IMG/VR virus record: IMGVR_UViG_3300045242_000030
Location: 1-35,816 of that record
Direction: 5' to 3' (one strand)
Source: a virus
DNA length: 35,816 bases
The position numbers and the translations under genes were made by a program. Below the pieces are notes generated by a model. It had not been told where the DNA came from. It did no database searches and saw only the letters and a program-made list of their open reading frames with translations. Each line of letters begins with the position of its first letter. Position 1 is the first letter of the stretch. Shown here piece after piece: positions 1-7,737 of the stretch.

Positions 1-286
1 CGTTCTCACCCATCGTGAGCAGACCCTTGGCGATCTGCGGAGCTTTCGCAGCAGCCGCTATCGGGAGCACGTTGCCGGCGAACTCACCGACATTGCCCAA
101 GAGGCCATTGGTCGGGCGCGTGAGGCCCTGCTGCTGCATCCAGTCAGACCCGCCCACGGGGTTCTGCCCGATGACATCCCCAAGCCCGGCTTTACGCATC
201 AGCCACGAGATGCCATCGACCGGAGCGGAGACGGTGGAGGCTGCGGCGTTGTTGAGGCCGTTGACGAAATCGAGAAGTCCGCTCAT
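1..286 (-). CDS. Large virion-type protein, N-terminal part only (cut by window edge)
   Basis: The first 95 residues of a minus-strand gene are visible and it runs off the left edge without a stop. The ATG at 286-284 overlaps the TGA of the lysozyme gene by four bases (ATGA), which fixes the start. The N-terminus begins MSGLLDFVNG, then has SAPVDGI, a GGSDWMQQQG stretch and an alanine-rich segment ending in APQIAKGLL. I recognise this type of N-terminus from large proteins at the end of late operons in podovirus-like phages, some of which are internal virion or polyvalent effector proteins, but the defining domains would lie outside the window. It is the last visible gene of the late block. 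A virion-associated protein is the best guess; function not established. Confidence 0.75.
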   Translation of the reverse strand, partial: MSGLLDFVNGLNNAAASTVSAPVDGISWLMRKAGLGDVIGQNPVGGSDWMQQQGLTRPTNGLLGNVGEFAGNVLPIAAAAKAPQIAKGLLTMGEN

Positions 287-684
287 GTCAGGTAGAGATT
301 GCGTTCAGACTCACGACGACGCACCAGTCCCAAGACCACTCGACCGCCAGCCTTGTCCCACATCAGGAAGGCGTTGGCCGCGGCCTCGAAGTTGCCCGCC
401 TTGTGCATTCGCAGGACGGTCGAGTTGTCCAAGGACTGCTTGCCGATGTTCCAGGCCAGGCACTGCATGGCCGAGATTTGGTTCTCGGTCCCCTCGCAGT
501 CGGGCTTGTAGTCCTCGAGCTCGGTCAGGAGTCGGGCGTCAGCCTCGGGAACGGTCATCTTGTCGTCGGGCTTCACGTCCTTGGTAAAGCCGTAGCCAAT
601 CGTCCACTTGCCAACCATGTCCCGATAGGCGTCCGCCCTGAAGCCTTCGTAGTGCTTCAGGAGGTCTAGTCCTGCTTGGTTCAT
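283..684 (-). CDS. Endolysin, GH24 (T4-type) lysozyme
   Basis: This 133-aa protein cleaves the peptidoglycan glycan strand at the end of infection. The T4-lysozyme catalytic pattern Glu-x8-Asp-x5-Thr is present as E13, D22 and T28, in HYEG, RDMVG and WTIGYG. The C-terminal GLVRRRESERNLYL stretch is the usual end of the family. No signal peptide or signal-arrest-release helix is seen, so it should stay cytoplasmic and need a holin for release. Its ATG at 684 follows the small secreted protein at 728-907 by about 43 bases, and its stop overlaps the next gene by four bases. Two membrane proteins and a lipoprotein lie just upstream, forming a lysis cassette. The family assignment is secure; dependence on a holin is inferred. 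Confidence 0.95.
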   Translation of the reverse strand: MNQAGLDLLKHYEGFRADAYRDMVGKWTIGYGFTKDVKPDDKMTVPEADARLLTELEDYKPDCEGTENQISAMQCLAWNIGKQSLDNSTVLRMHKAGNFEAAANAFLMWDKAGGRVVLGLVRRRESERNLYLT

Positions 685-727
685 TTGATCCTCGGGAGCC
701 TCTTGCTGTGCAGGAGGTGGAACAGGG

Positions 728-907
728 CTAGGTCTCCGCGCGCATTTCCATGCAGACGTACTTCACCCCCGAGGGGGCCCAGAAGTCCGCCTGATGCTGG
801 GCCTGCCTTGCTGCGATCTGGCAGTTTTCGAGGCTTGCGAACGGCTTGACGATCTTTGGGGCGTCCGTCGCCAGGGTCGCCCAAGTCAGGACAGCCAAGA
901 AGAACAT
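728..907 (-). CDS. Small secreted or membrane-anchored protein of the lysis cassette
   Basis: A 59-aa protein. It opens with a hydrophobic stretch, MFFLAVLTWATLA, that could be a signal peptide or membrane anchor, followed by a soluble part with two cysteines (in ENCQ and YVCM) that could form a disulfide in the periplasm. The ATG at 907 overlaps the previous stop by one base (TGATG); a GTG at 910 directly before it is an alternative. It lies between a 63-aa protein and the lysozyme. Position and topology suggest a role in lysis or envelope passage, but no lipobox or other diagnostic spanin feature is seen. No family recognised. Confidence 0.7.
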   Translation of the reverse strand: MFFLAVLTWATLATDAPKIVKPFASLENCQIAARQAQHQADFWAPSGVKYVCMEMRAET

Positions 908-1098
908 CACACCAACTTCTGGCCGGCTGCTTTGTGGGCATCAATCGCTGACTGGAAAGCAGTCAACTGCGTGCCGAGCGAGTCGAGCATCGCGGTCACG
1001 TCGGCGTCGGTGATCGTTCCCTTGGCCGCGCGGTCTTGGTAGTCCGCCCACTGCTTGAGGCCCATGCTCACGAGGGCTTCGATAAGTACCGGGTCCAT
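907..1098 (-). CDS. Small helical protein of unknown function
   Basis: A 63-aa soluble protein, predicted mostly helical, with an acidic middle (TITDADVTAMLDSLG) and no membrane segment, cysteines or recognisable motif. The ATG at 1098 shares one base with the TAA of the lipoprotein gene (TAATG), and its own stop overlaps the next start, so translation is probably coupled along the cassette. It sits between a lipoprotein and a small secreted protein upstream of the endolysin. Proteins of this size and composition are common near lysis genes in phages of Burkholderiales (my impression), but I cannot assign a role. Confidence 0.75.
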   Translation of the reverse strand: MDPVLIEALVSMGLKQWADYQDRAAKGTITDADVTAMLDSLGTQLTAFQSAIDAHKAAGQKLV

Positions 1099-1430
1099 TA
1101 CTTGCCTCCTTGCTTGGCGACGAGGGATGCCGTCAGCGCGTCGAGAGCGGCAGCGGCAGAGCGGAGATAGTTGGCCGAGGCCGTCGTGTCACCGGCAGCG
1201 GCAGCGGTCCTCGATGCCTTGACGAAGCCGAAGATGGCGTTGAGGCTGTCCTCGGTTGCCTGGGCTTGGGCGTCGGTCAGCTTGTTGGCTGCGTAGAGGG
1301 TCTGCGCGACTTGCAGGGCAGCGTTCAAGCCCTGCACGATGTCAGCGTCAGTCGCGTTCGGCGTGGTTCCGGTGGTCGCACAGCCAGCGATGGCGATGAC
1401 GAGGCCGGCGAAGATCAGTCTCAATTTCAT
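1098..1430 (-). CDS. Phage lipoprotein in the lysis cassette
   Basis: A 110-aa protein with a clear type II signal peptide: a basic start (MKLRL), a hydrophobic core and a lipobox IAGC with the lipidated cysteine at residue 17. The mature part is Ala/Thr-rich and helical. The ATG at 1430 is chosen because the lipobox follows at the right distance and because it overlaps the upstream stop by four bases (ATGA); a longer reading upstream has no signal peptide. A lipoprotein beside holin-like genes and an endolysin could be an outer-membrane spanin subunit. It is longer and less Pro-rich than typical o-spanins, so a simple envelope lipoprotein is equally possible. Confidence 0.85.
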   Translation of the reverse strand: MKLRLIFAGLVIAIAGCATTGTTPNATDADIVQGLNAALQVAQTLYAANKLTDAQAQATEDSLNAIFGFVKASRTAAAAGDTTASANYLRSAAAALDALTASLVAKQGGK

Positions 1431-1648
1431 GGTTTCTCCGTGGTGGTGGTGGGGTCGGGCTTCGGCGTCCCGTCGAAGAAGTAGGCGAATGCGGTTCCAA
1501 CGTCCTTGCCTACGAGGGTGACGATGGAGGTCAGGATTGCTATCTGCGTGGTGTTGAGGCTCGCCCCCATCAGGATCACGAGGACCCCGAAGGCAACGAC
1601 CGCAAGAAGGGCCAGGACAGCGAGCCATGCGCGGGTGCAGTCAGTCAT
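1427..1648 (-). CDS. Two-helix membrane protein, probable holin
   Basis: A 73-aa protein with two hydrophobic segments, about residues 8-28 and 31-55, a short turn between them and a charged Pro/Thr-rich tail (GTPKPDPTTTTEKP). Two-helix topology, small size and position just upstream of an endolysin match class II-type holins, which open the inner membrane to let endolysin through. The ATG at 1648 lies inside the end of the preceding gene (8-base overlap) and avoids an unlikely charged N-terminal extension. The neighbouring 71-aa membrane protein could be a partner (antiholin or second holin), so which one makes the hole is open. Confidence 0.75.
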   Translation of the reverse strand: MTDCTRAWLAVLALLAVVAFGVLVILMGASLNTTQIAILTSIVTLVGKDVGTAFAYFFDGTPKPDPTTTTEKP

Positions 1649-1856
1649 ACCAGTAATCCTCCGGGGTTCTGATCCAGCCCATGTGTTTTGCAAAAGGCTT
1701 TATTGCCTTCTTCCACAGCCATTCGCTGAGAAGGACAATCGACAGCACAGCCGCCGCGTACTTCCCTGCGGTCGGGAGCCAGTCGAGCCACGCGAGGCTT
1801 ACCCACGAGCCGATGCCCACGCTGGCCTTGATGACGGGGTGGTGGATGTCGTCCAT
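1641..1856 (-). CDS. Single-helix membrane protein, holin or antiholin candidate
   Basis: A 71-aa protein with one clear membrane segment around residues 33-48 (AAAVLSIVLLSEWLW) and a weaker hydrophobic stretch before it (SWVSLAWLDWL), then a basic stretch and a tryptophan-rich end. The ATG at 1856 shares one base with the TGA of the tailspike gene (TGATG); a GTG lies one codon earlier. It is the first gene of the lysis cassette after the tailspike. The small size and location suit a holin-type protein or a holin regulator. No family is recognised with confidence. Confidence 0.7.
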   Translation of the reverse strand: MDDIHHPVIKASVGIGSWVSLAWLDWLPTAGKYAAAVLSIVLLSEWLWKKAIKPFAKHMGWIRTPEDYWYD

Positions 1857-3481
1857 CACGCGCCCCAGATCACTACTTGAACGATGTCGTCCGCTGCTGC
1901 GTCGGTGCTTCGGTTGAACGCCTTGAACCGACACGTAGTCGCGGAGGCTCCAGCACTGGTGACGTAGGTCGTCTGCCCGGTTGCGATGACGCAAGCAGTC
2001 GTGGCGCCTGTCGCAAGGTTCGTACTGAACGTCAGCGTCACATCGCCCGTACCGTTGCGGGTGAGGCCGAGACCAGGATCAGACGAGGAGACAATCGTCC
2101 CGCTTGAGGCGGTGTTGATGATTGCCCACCCCTTCGGGACCAATGCTGCGGAGTACGTCGTGTCTAGGTACTTGAGCGGGTCGGAGGCGTTGCCCGAGAT
2201 GCGGCAGTCCTTGAAGACGTGCAGGTTCAGCGCCGCGCCGGTGGGGAGATGGGCCGAGGTCGTCGCAGACTTGTAGGTGAAAGCCGCCGAGCCGGTAACG
2301 ATGTCTGCGTCTTCCACCAAGAGCGGCGCGTCGTCGGTGGCGCGGAACATCGCCGACCCCGATGGCATCGCGCCACCGTTGTACTGACCGCCGACGATCT
2401 TCATCCGTCCCCGACTCTGGTTGAAGTCGAAAAGGGACGTTGCGTGTACCGAGCCCTCGGTGTAGCAATTCAGGAGCAGCGTGTTCTGGACGTTGCTGCA
2501 AAAGAGATTGCGTCCGTTGTTCGTGAAGTCGCAGTTCACGAATGTCAGAATCATCCCGTTGTCGAAGTGAACGGCGTCTACCGTGGTCCCGCCGTTGAAG
2601 AACTTGCAGCGGGTGAACAGGTTGACGTTTGTGTTATTCCCGCCTCCGTGTACGGATACGACCGCCTGGAAATTGGCGTTCGCTGCCGTCTGGTTGAAGT
2701 AGCCGAACGTGCAGTCCTCTGCGTCGAGATAGATCAGGTTCGCATTGATGCCCGTTGCGAGATCAGCCTCGAAATGGACGTTCCGGAGCGTGAGTCCAGA
2801 GAGATAGTTGGTGTACCCGCCCCCTCCATCAGTGATCCCCTGTCCTCCCGCGCCGCCTAGGCGAAGGTTCTCGATCAGAGGGTTCTCGCTGCCGCCGACA
2901 ATATCGAAGACCGAGCCAGGAATCGTGTTGCGGATGATCGTGCCTACCCCCTCCTCTCCGGTGAGATGCGAGGTGGATTGGAGCTCCACGAAACTAGTGA
3001 TCTTGTAGAACGTGGGCGGCTTCGGGAAGAACACCGTCTTGCGGGTATCCACAGCCGCCTGGATCGCCGCCGTATCGTCGGTCGTCCCGTCACCCTTGGC
3101 GCCGAAATCAACGACGCTCACGGTGTCGCGGAGCTTGTCCTGTACCGTTCGTGGTACAGCCCCAGAGCCGGCTTGGAGGAAGCCGATCAGCGAAGCACCA
3201 CCCGAGCCGAGGAAGTCGCCCGTCACGTTATCGACGTCGTAAATGACGACCGCCGAGGCGTCCTTCAGGATCATCCGGTAGGAGGCTGTGCCGAGATAGA
3301 CGCTGGCCTGCCCGTCTGCATCGCAGAGCACGGGGTTGCTGTTGGGCGATCCCCCGCCCTGGTCCGTGTAGGTGGCGAGCGGAGTCAGCCCACCAGCGGC
3401 GTAGGTGAAGAGCTGCGCGCCGGGAACGACACCCCCTGCGTTGATCGCCTGGAAGATGCCGCCATTGAAAAGTACAGCCAT
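1856..3481 (-). CDS. Tailspike with pectate-lyase-like beta-helix
   Basis: A 541-aa receptor-binding or depolymerase protein at the P22 gene 9 position, after the ejection genes. Residues 1-90 (MAVLFNGGIF, then ADGQASVYLG and YRMILKDA) look like the head-binding domain shared by podovirus tailspikes. At 118-145 comes the linker and first turn typical of pectate-lyase-3 spikes, VVDFGAKGDGTTDDTAAIQ. A long Asn/Gly-rich repetitive region consistent with a right-handed beta-helix fills 150-430, and a small beta domain closes the protein, perhaps for trimer assembly. It probably binds and may cleave a host surface polysaccharide; no catalytic residues can be assigned by eye. A terminator-like hairpin ends 16 bases before its ATG, so its expression may be controlled separately. 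Confidence 0.92.
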   Translation of the reverse strand: MAVLFNGGIFQAINAGGVVPGAQLFTYAAGGLTPLATYTDQGGGSPNSNPVLCDADGQASVYLGTASYRMILKDASAVVIYDVDNVTGDFLGSGGASLIGFLQAGSGAVPRTVQDKLRDTVSVVDFGAKGDGTTDDTAAIQAAVDTRKTVFFPKPPTFYKITSFVELQSTSHLTGEEGVGTIIRNTIPGSVFDIVGGSENPLIENLRLGGAGGQGITDGGGGYTNYLSGLTLRNVHFEADLATGINANLIYLDAEDCTFGYFNQTAANANFQAVVSVHGGGNNTNVNLFTRCKFFNGGTTVDAVHFDNGMILTFVNCDFTNNGRNLFCSNVQNTLLLNCYTEGSVHATSLFDFNQSRGRMKIVGGQYNGGAMPSGSAMFRATDDAPLLVEDADIVTGSAAFTYKSATTSAHLPTGAALNLHVFKDCRISGNASDPLKYLDTTYSAALVPKGWAIINTASSGTIVSSSDPGLGLTRNGTGDVTLTFSTNLATGATTACVIATGQTTYVTSAGASATTCRFKAFNRSTDAAADDIVQVVIWGA

Positions 3482-3496
3482 GGGTGCCTTGAAATG

Positions 3497-3517
3497 AAAA
3501 AGGCTCCCGGAGGAGCC
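3497..3517 (-). terminator. Intrinsic terminator or attenuator just before the tailspike gene
   Basis: Read on the minus strand: a 6-bp perfect stem GGCTCC/GGAGCC (3512-3517 with 3502-3507), a TCCG tetraloop, then five T (3501-3497). This is a compact rho-independent terminator. It lies after the gene ending at 3599 and only 16 bases before the tailspike ATG, so it would cut off late transcription before the tailspike unless antiterminated. Confidence 0.75.
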
Positions 3518-3528
3518 ATAATGGATGC

Positions 3529-3666
3529 GTGGAGTACGTCTGGGTCTACTTCTGGGGCGCGGTCGGTTACCTCGTCCTAGCCTTCATCTACGGCTTCCTC
3601 AGGGCGATTGCTGCGCGCCGGCACGAGGCAGAGCGCGAAAGGCCGCAGGCCCGGCGAGCGCGTTAA
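3529..3666 (+). CDS. Tiny plus-strand membrane protein between ejection and tailspike genes
   Basis: A 45-aa reading frame opposite to all neighbours, from a GTG at 3529 to a TAA at 3664-3666. It encodes one strong membrane segment (VWVYFWGAVGYLVLAFIYGF) followed by a basic tail (RAIAARRHEAERERPQARRAR), so the C-terminus should stay in the cytoplasm. Nearly every codon of the first half ends in C or G. A GGAGGAG lies 13 bases before the GTG, inside the terminator hairpin. The last 68 bases are antisense to the end of the 494-aa gene. In P22 the interval between gene 16 and gene 9 holds plus-type accessory genes such as sieA (inner-membrane superinfection exclusion), so a similar accessory role is a reasonable inference. 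No homologue recognised. Confidence 0.5.
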   Translation: MEYVWVYFWGAVGYLVLAFIYGFLRAIAARRHEAERERPQARRAR

Positions 3667-5083
3667 GCTGGGGCGCGTTCTGCACCGCCGAGTTGATCGC
3701 TCGAGCGGCCAGGGACTTGAATGCCGCGCTCCTGTCCGCCATGAACGCCAGCATCCCAGCAGGGTTGTGAGCCAGAGAGGCTAGCCCCAGCGGGTTCTTG
3801 TTCGCGTCCAGCAGCACCCGCCTCTCCGTAACGTCGAGCGTCGAGAGCAGCCGGGACTCCTCTGCGTTCCACGGCCCGACCTCTGGGACGGCTGTCGAAA
3901 TCTCGTCCTTCAGGCCCCGGGCCAGGGCTTTCTGGGCTTCTGTCGATGCGCTTCCCTGCTCCCCGTACTTGCCCCGGAGCACGTTGTAAGTCCCCGTCTT
4001 CAGGTCTTGAGCCTGTTGCACGGGGATCGCGTCACCAGCCGGCAGCGAAGGATGGTTCATGAAGTCCGCCCCGGCGCCGGCAATGGCATCCGTGTCAGCG
4101 GTCGGGCTGACCTGGTTGCTGAACTTCTCCAGCGTGCCCTTGAGGGCATTGAGCACCTTCGTCTTGCTGACCGTGGCGTCTGATGCGCTGATCGCTCCCG
4201 ACACCTTGTCGTTCAGGTCCGAGATCAAGCCTTGCAGCTTGTTGACGCCCGCCTTCGTGGGGTTGATGCCGTAGTCAAGGAGCGTCTGCACTGCGGTGTC
4301 CGCCTGCCCACTCGAGCGCTGCGCCAGGGTCGGCTTTAGCGCGCTCTGCATCAGCCACTTGGCGAACTCCTCGCTCTTGTCTGCGAGAGCACCACCAGCG
4401 GCCCCCACGACCTTCAGGGCGCCCGGGAGAGCGCCGCCGATAGCAACACCGGTCCCTGCGCTTCCGGGGTCTACAAGCCCAACCTGAGTGCCGCCCGCAA
4501 CCGCGCCAGCGCCAGTACGAAGAGCAAGATTGCCCGCAGCCGCCGCGAGCCCGGGGGCAGCAGCAGTGCCAGTAGTAAGCCCGTTCGACGCAAGCGCACT
4601 GACAACCTCCGGGGCCGCGCCGACCATCTTGGCGCCGCCCGCGAGGACGCCACCCGCACCAGCCGTTCCGGCGCCCTCGGCCGTGAGTTTACCCAGCTTG
4701 TACTCGGTGGACGTGGGATCGGCGCCGAGGTTCTGCGTGGCGTCGGTCATCGCCTGCCGTCTGTCTGTCCTGCCGATGCCGGTGATGTTGTTGGGGTCCG
4801 CACCGAGCGCGCGAGCGGCAGCGTCTACCGGAGTCAGGAGCGTGGCACCGATAGAGCCAGCACCACGAATCGCACCCATCCCCGCGTTGTAGACGCCACG
4901 CAGGGACATCCCGCCGAGCGACGGGCTCCGCATGTCCAGCACGGAATCCAGGGCGGACGGCTGTTGAGGCTGTAGCCCCGACACATCGTGGCCGTTCGCC
5001 TGCAACTTCGCCACCAGATCGGCACGACTCATCCCATCGGGCACGCCTTGGATGACGGTCCCATCTGGCATCTGAACGTCCAT
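3599..5083 (-). CDS. Internal virion / DNA ejection protein (gp16 position)
   Basis: A 494-aa protein. The N-terminus, MPDGTVIQGVPDGMSRADL, is a short beta/helix motif found at the start of many phage internal or structural proteins. Residues 60-230 are very rich in Ala and Gly with several weakly hydrophobic segments, as expected for a protein that leaves the capsid and inserts in or crosses the cell envelope. The C-terminal half is helical. It follows two other ejection-type genes and precedes the tailspike, the place of P22 gene 16. The ATG at 5083 directly abuts the TAG of the upstream gene. Family similarity is inferred from composition and order, not from a strong motif. Confidence 0.75.
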   Translation of the reverse strand: MDVQMPDGTVIQGVPDGMSRADLVAKLQANGHDVSGLQPQQPSALDSVLDMRSPSLGGMSLRGVYNAGMGAIRGAGSIGATLLTPVDAAARALGADPNNITGIGRTDRRQAMTDATQNLGADPTSTEYKLGKLTAEGAGTAGAGGVLAGGAKMVGAAPEVVSALASNGLTTGTAAAPGLAAAAGNLALRTGAGAVAGGTQVGLVDPGSAGTGVAIGGALPGALKVVGAAGGALADKSEEFAKWLMQSALKPTLAQRSSGQADTAVQTLLDYGINPTKAGVNKLQGLISDLNDKVSGAISASDATVSKTKVLNALKGTLEKFSNQVSPTADTDAIAGAGADFMNHPSLPAGDAIPVQQAQDLKTGTYNVLRGKYGEQGSASTEAQKALARGLKDEISTAVPEVGPWNAEESRLLSTLDVTERRVLLDANKNPLGLASLAHNPAGMLAFMADRSAAFKSLAARAINSAVQNAPQLNALAGPAAFRALPRAGAQQSP

Positions 5084-6433
5084 CTATTTCAGGTCCGAGA
5101 AGTTGACGACCTTGCCGGGAGCCGCCGCAGGTTGTGCGTAGTTCGGGAGCGTGGAGTCGGGAAGTCCCGCCGCCTGCCTCTGCTGGAGCAGCGCGTCGTG
5201 CTGCGCGGACATCAGGTTGCGGTATTGCGTGATTACGCCCTTGAGCTGCGCTGGGCTCTTGGCCTTGTCGAGCGAGTCCTTGAGTTCCTGCCGCTCCGCA
5301 ACACCACCACCACCAGCGACGATTGCCTTCACCACCTCCTTGCTCACGATGTCCTTGGCGGCGTCGAAGTTGGTCGGAGCGGGGTTGCCGGTCTGCGTGG
5401 CGACGGTCTGCGCGACCTTGTTGATGAGTTGGATGTTGCCGTTGTCGAGCGCGTCCGCGAGTTGTCCGAGTTGGTCCAGATGCTGCCCGGCGACCGCAAA
5501 GGAGCGTAGCGAGTTGCCCTGTGGCCCGGAGGTGAACGCCTTCGCCGCCGCAGCCTTCGCTCCGTAGGTCGTGGCGTCGTAGTCGGGATTGATCTGCATG
5601 ACGCGGGCCATGACTTGCTGCCCGGCAGGACGCGCGAGGGCGAAGCCGCTCAAGGGTGCAATCTCTCCCTTGGCAATCGCTTGAGCCATCGACTCCACGT
5701 TCCCATTGACGGAGCCATCCGTATTGAGACCGGCAATCTGGAGATCCTTGGTGATGTTCGCCCGGTTGTTTGCGGTAGACGTGGCGTTGGTCATCGCCGT
5801 CGTCTGGACGTGCGTGGCGTTGGTCGCGTTCACGTTCTGCTGCGTCATGTTCTGACCGCGCAGAGCCGTTTGGTTCTGGATGTACTTGTCCATCCCCATC
5901 GCGTTCTTTTGCAGGAAGTCCTGGAACTGCGCGGGGTCGGTGGGGACTTGAGCAAGCACCTGATCCTTCGGGCCGAAGGACTGCGCGACACCGGCTGTGC
6001 GGGGATCGCTATAGAGGCCGCTCACCCATTGCGCGTACTGCTGCGGGTTCTGCACGTTCGGCAGCATCGAGCGATAGGACGAGAGCGCAGACTCCGTGGC
6101 CTTCGCGTTCGCCTCTGTGCCCTGCCCCCTGAACTTCTCGGTCTCGGCCTGTTCTTTCTGCTGCGAGATGATCTGCTGCCTGATCTTCAGCGCCCCGAGC
6201 GGGTCCGCCTGAGTCAAAGCGGCCATGCCCTCGGGCGTATTCGGATCGGCCCCACCAGAGAGCGCCGCGCGCAACGCCTGGTTCGCATTGAAGTCGCTCT
6301 GCGCCTGCTGGATCTGGATGCCGCTGTGGGCAAGGTTGGCCTGGGCCAGGGCGTTCTGCGTGAGACCCGCCTGCACCTGCATCGGCGAGACCTGCTGGAG
6401 CGGATTGGCGGCGAAGATGTTCTGTACGGGCAC
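5084..6433 (-). CDS. DNA ejection / internal virion protein (gp20 position)
   Basis: A 449-aa protein rich in Gln, Ala and Asn and predicted to be largely helical (LTQNALAQANLAHSGIQIQQ near the start and a long Gln/Asn/Thr region at 170-230). No signal peptide or catalytic motif is seen. It lies between the 433-aa and 494-aa proteins, which together match the gp7-gp20-gp16 ejection set of P22 in order; length is close to P22 gp20 (471 aa). Such proteins sit inside the head and are expelled into the host to carry DNA across the envelope. Start at 6433, two bases after the preceding gene. Role inferred from context. Confidence 0.75.
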   Translation of the reverse strand: MPVQNIFAANPLQQVSPMQVQAGLTQNALAQANLAHSGIQIQQAQSDFNANQALRAALSGGADPNTPEGMAALTQADPLGALKIRQQIISQQKEQAETEKFRGQGTEANAKATESALSSYRSMLPNVQNPQQYAQWVSGLYSDPRTAGVAQSFGPKDQVLAQVPTDPAQFQDFLQKNAMGMDKYIQNQTALRGQNMTQQNVNATNATHVQTTAMTNATSTANNRANITKDLQIAGLNTDGSVNGNVESMAQAIAKGEIAPLSGFALARPAGQQVMARVMQINPDYDATTYGAKAAAAKAFTSGPQGNSLRSFAVAGQHLDQLGQLADALDNGNIQLINKVAQTVATQTGNPAPTNFDAAKDIVSKEVVKAIVAGGGGVAERQELKDSLDKAKSPAQLKGVITQYRNLMSAQHDALLQQRQAAGLPDSTLPNYAQPAAAPGKVVNFSDLK

Positions 6434-6435
6434 GT

Positions 6436-7737
6436 TCAGCCTCCGATGGTCTTGCGGGTGCCGTAGAGGCTGTTATTGAACTGCGCGTAGGGGCTGTTCC
6501 CGTAGTTGAAATTGCCCAATGCGTTGTTCACCTGGTTCTCGACGTTGGTCCCGGTGCTGAGGTCAGCACTGCCCACCGCACTCCCCAAGCCCGTGAGGTT
6601 GTTGGAGATGTTCGTCGTCCCTGTGGCTCCAAGCTGGGCGGCTCCGGTGTACCTGCCGAGGATCGAGTTGAACTGGTTGTTGGCGTAGTTCTGCCCGTAC
6701 TGCTGCGAAGCCTTCATCTGGGCGCCGCTGTAGAGCCCTCCCTTCGATGCTGCGGAGCGGTCGAGAGCCGTCTGTCCCTGGTTCAGATTGAACTGATACC
6801 CCGGATCGCTCGTGATGGACGAGGGGTTGTCGAGGAGACCTTGTGCGGTGTTGAGGTTCTTCGCCCCGAAAGCGGCATAGGGCGCCCACATCGCGTTCGC
6901 CTGATTCGTGGCGTTCTGTAGAGCCCCGGTGGCCTTGTTGGTCGAGTAGAGCCCGATCAGGCTATTGATGAGCCCGCCGCCGACGTTGGTCAAGCCGGGG
7001 TTGCTCTTGAGGAAGCTGCCGATGTCTCCGAGCGTGCTGGAACCCGCCCCACCCGCACCACCCGCCGCCGCGTTGGCGTTCTCCAGAGCACCGTAAGCCG
7101 TCTGATCTGCCGTGAGGCCAGATGCTCCCGCGTCGGTGCTCAATCCACCCGGGCCCGCCGCGTAACCGGGGGCCGAACCTGCCCCGGTGTAAGCCGCATA
7201 GCCGGGGAGATCCGTGCCCGCCATCCCACCACCAGTCGCAGGCGCGCCCGCAGCGCCGCCGCCCATGTCGATGCCCTCGAAGGCGCTCGGCGCAGAACTA
7301 GCTGCCGTGGGTGCGCTACTGAGCAACCCAGCCCCAGCAGCACCGCCGTACAGGCCCATCAAGGCCATCGCGCCAGCGAAGGAGCCGTCGTCCTGCTGGA
7401 GATTGGCCGCGAACTGATCGCTTACGGGGTTGCCGCTCTGGTCGAACAGTTGCTGCGTTGCCTGGTTCTGCCCCGGCGCCGCTTGCTGCCCGAGCTTCCA
7501 GCCCTTGCTGTTGAGGAAGTCCTGCCACGAACCCATCGAGCTCGTGTCATACGGGTTATCGACCCCGCTGAACGCCTGATTCTGGGTCGGGGAGTAGCCC
7601 TGCGACTGCGCCCACGAAATCAGGTCGGGGCTGATGCCGTCCGCCCCAGCGAGGCGGGAGGTCTGCTGTGCGCCATCCTGTCCCGAGGTTTGCCCGGTGT
7701 TGATGACGAACTGCGGGTTTGCTAGTGCGTTGAACAT
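6436..7737 (-). CDS. DNA transfer / ejection protein (gp7 position)
   Basis: A 433-aa protein. The middle (about residues 120-245) is Gly/Ala-rich low complexity with candidate membrane-active segments. The C-terminal 160 residues carry the conserved part I recognise from phage DNA-injection proteins: MWAPYAAFG, then DPGYQFNLNQGQTALDRSAA, KGGLYSGA and YANNQFNSILGRY. It starts at 7737 immediately after the stop of the 155-aa gene. In P22 terms it occupies the place of gene 7. It is probably packaged in the head and released at infection. Confidence 0.8.
   Translation of the reverse strand: MFNALANPQFVINTGQTSGQDGAQQTSRLAGADGISPDLISWAQSQGYSPTQNQAFSGVDNPYDTSSMGSWQDFLNSKGWKLGQQAAPGQNQATQQLFDQSGNPVSDQFAANLQQDDGSFAGAMALMGLYGGAAGAGLLSSAPTAASSAPSAFEGIDMGGGAAGAPATGGGMAGTDLPGYAAYTGAGSAPGYAAGPGGLSTDAGASGLTADQTAYGALENANAAAGGAGGAGSSTLGDIGSFLKSNPGLTNVGGGLINSLIGLYSTNKATGALQNATNQANAMWAPYAAFGAKNLNTAQGLLDNPSSITSDPGYQFNLNQGQTALDRSAASKGGLYSGAQMKASQQYGQNYANNQFNSILGRYTGAAQLGATGTTNISNNLTGLGSAVGSADLSTGTNVENQVNNALGNFNYGNSPYAQFNNSLYGTRKTIGG

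Noticed and set aside
681-944. 87-codon minus-strand frame ending at the lysozyme start
   Set aside because: It overlaps the 59-aa secreted protein in another frame. The latter has a signal-peptide-like start and coupled ATG; the former has only Arg/Pro/Gly-rich sequence.
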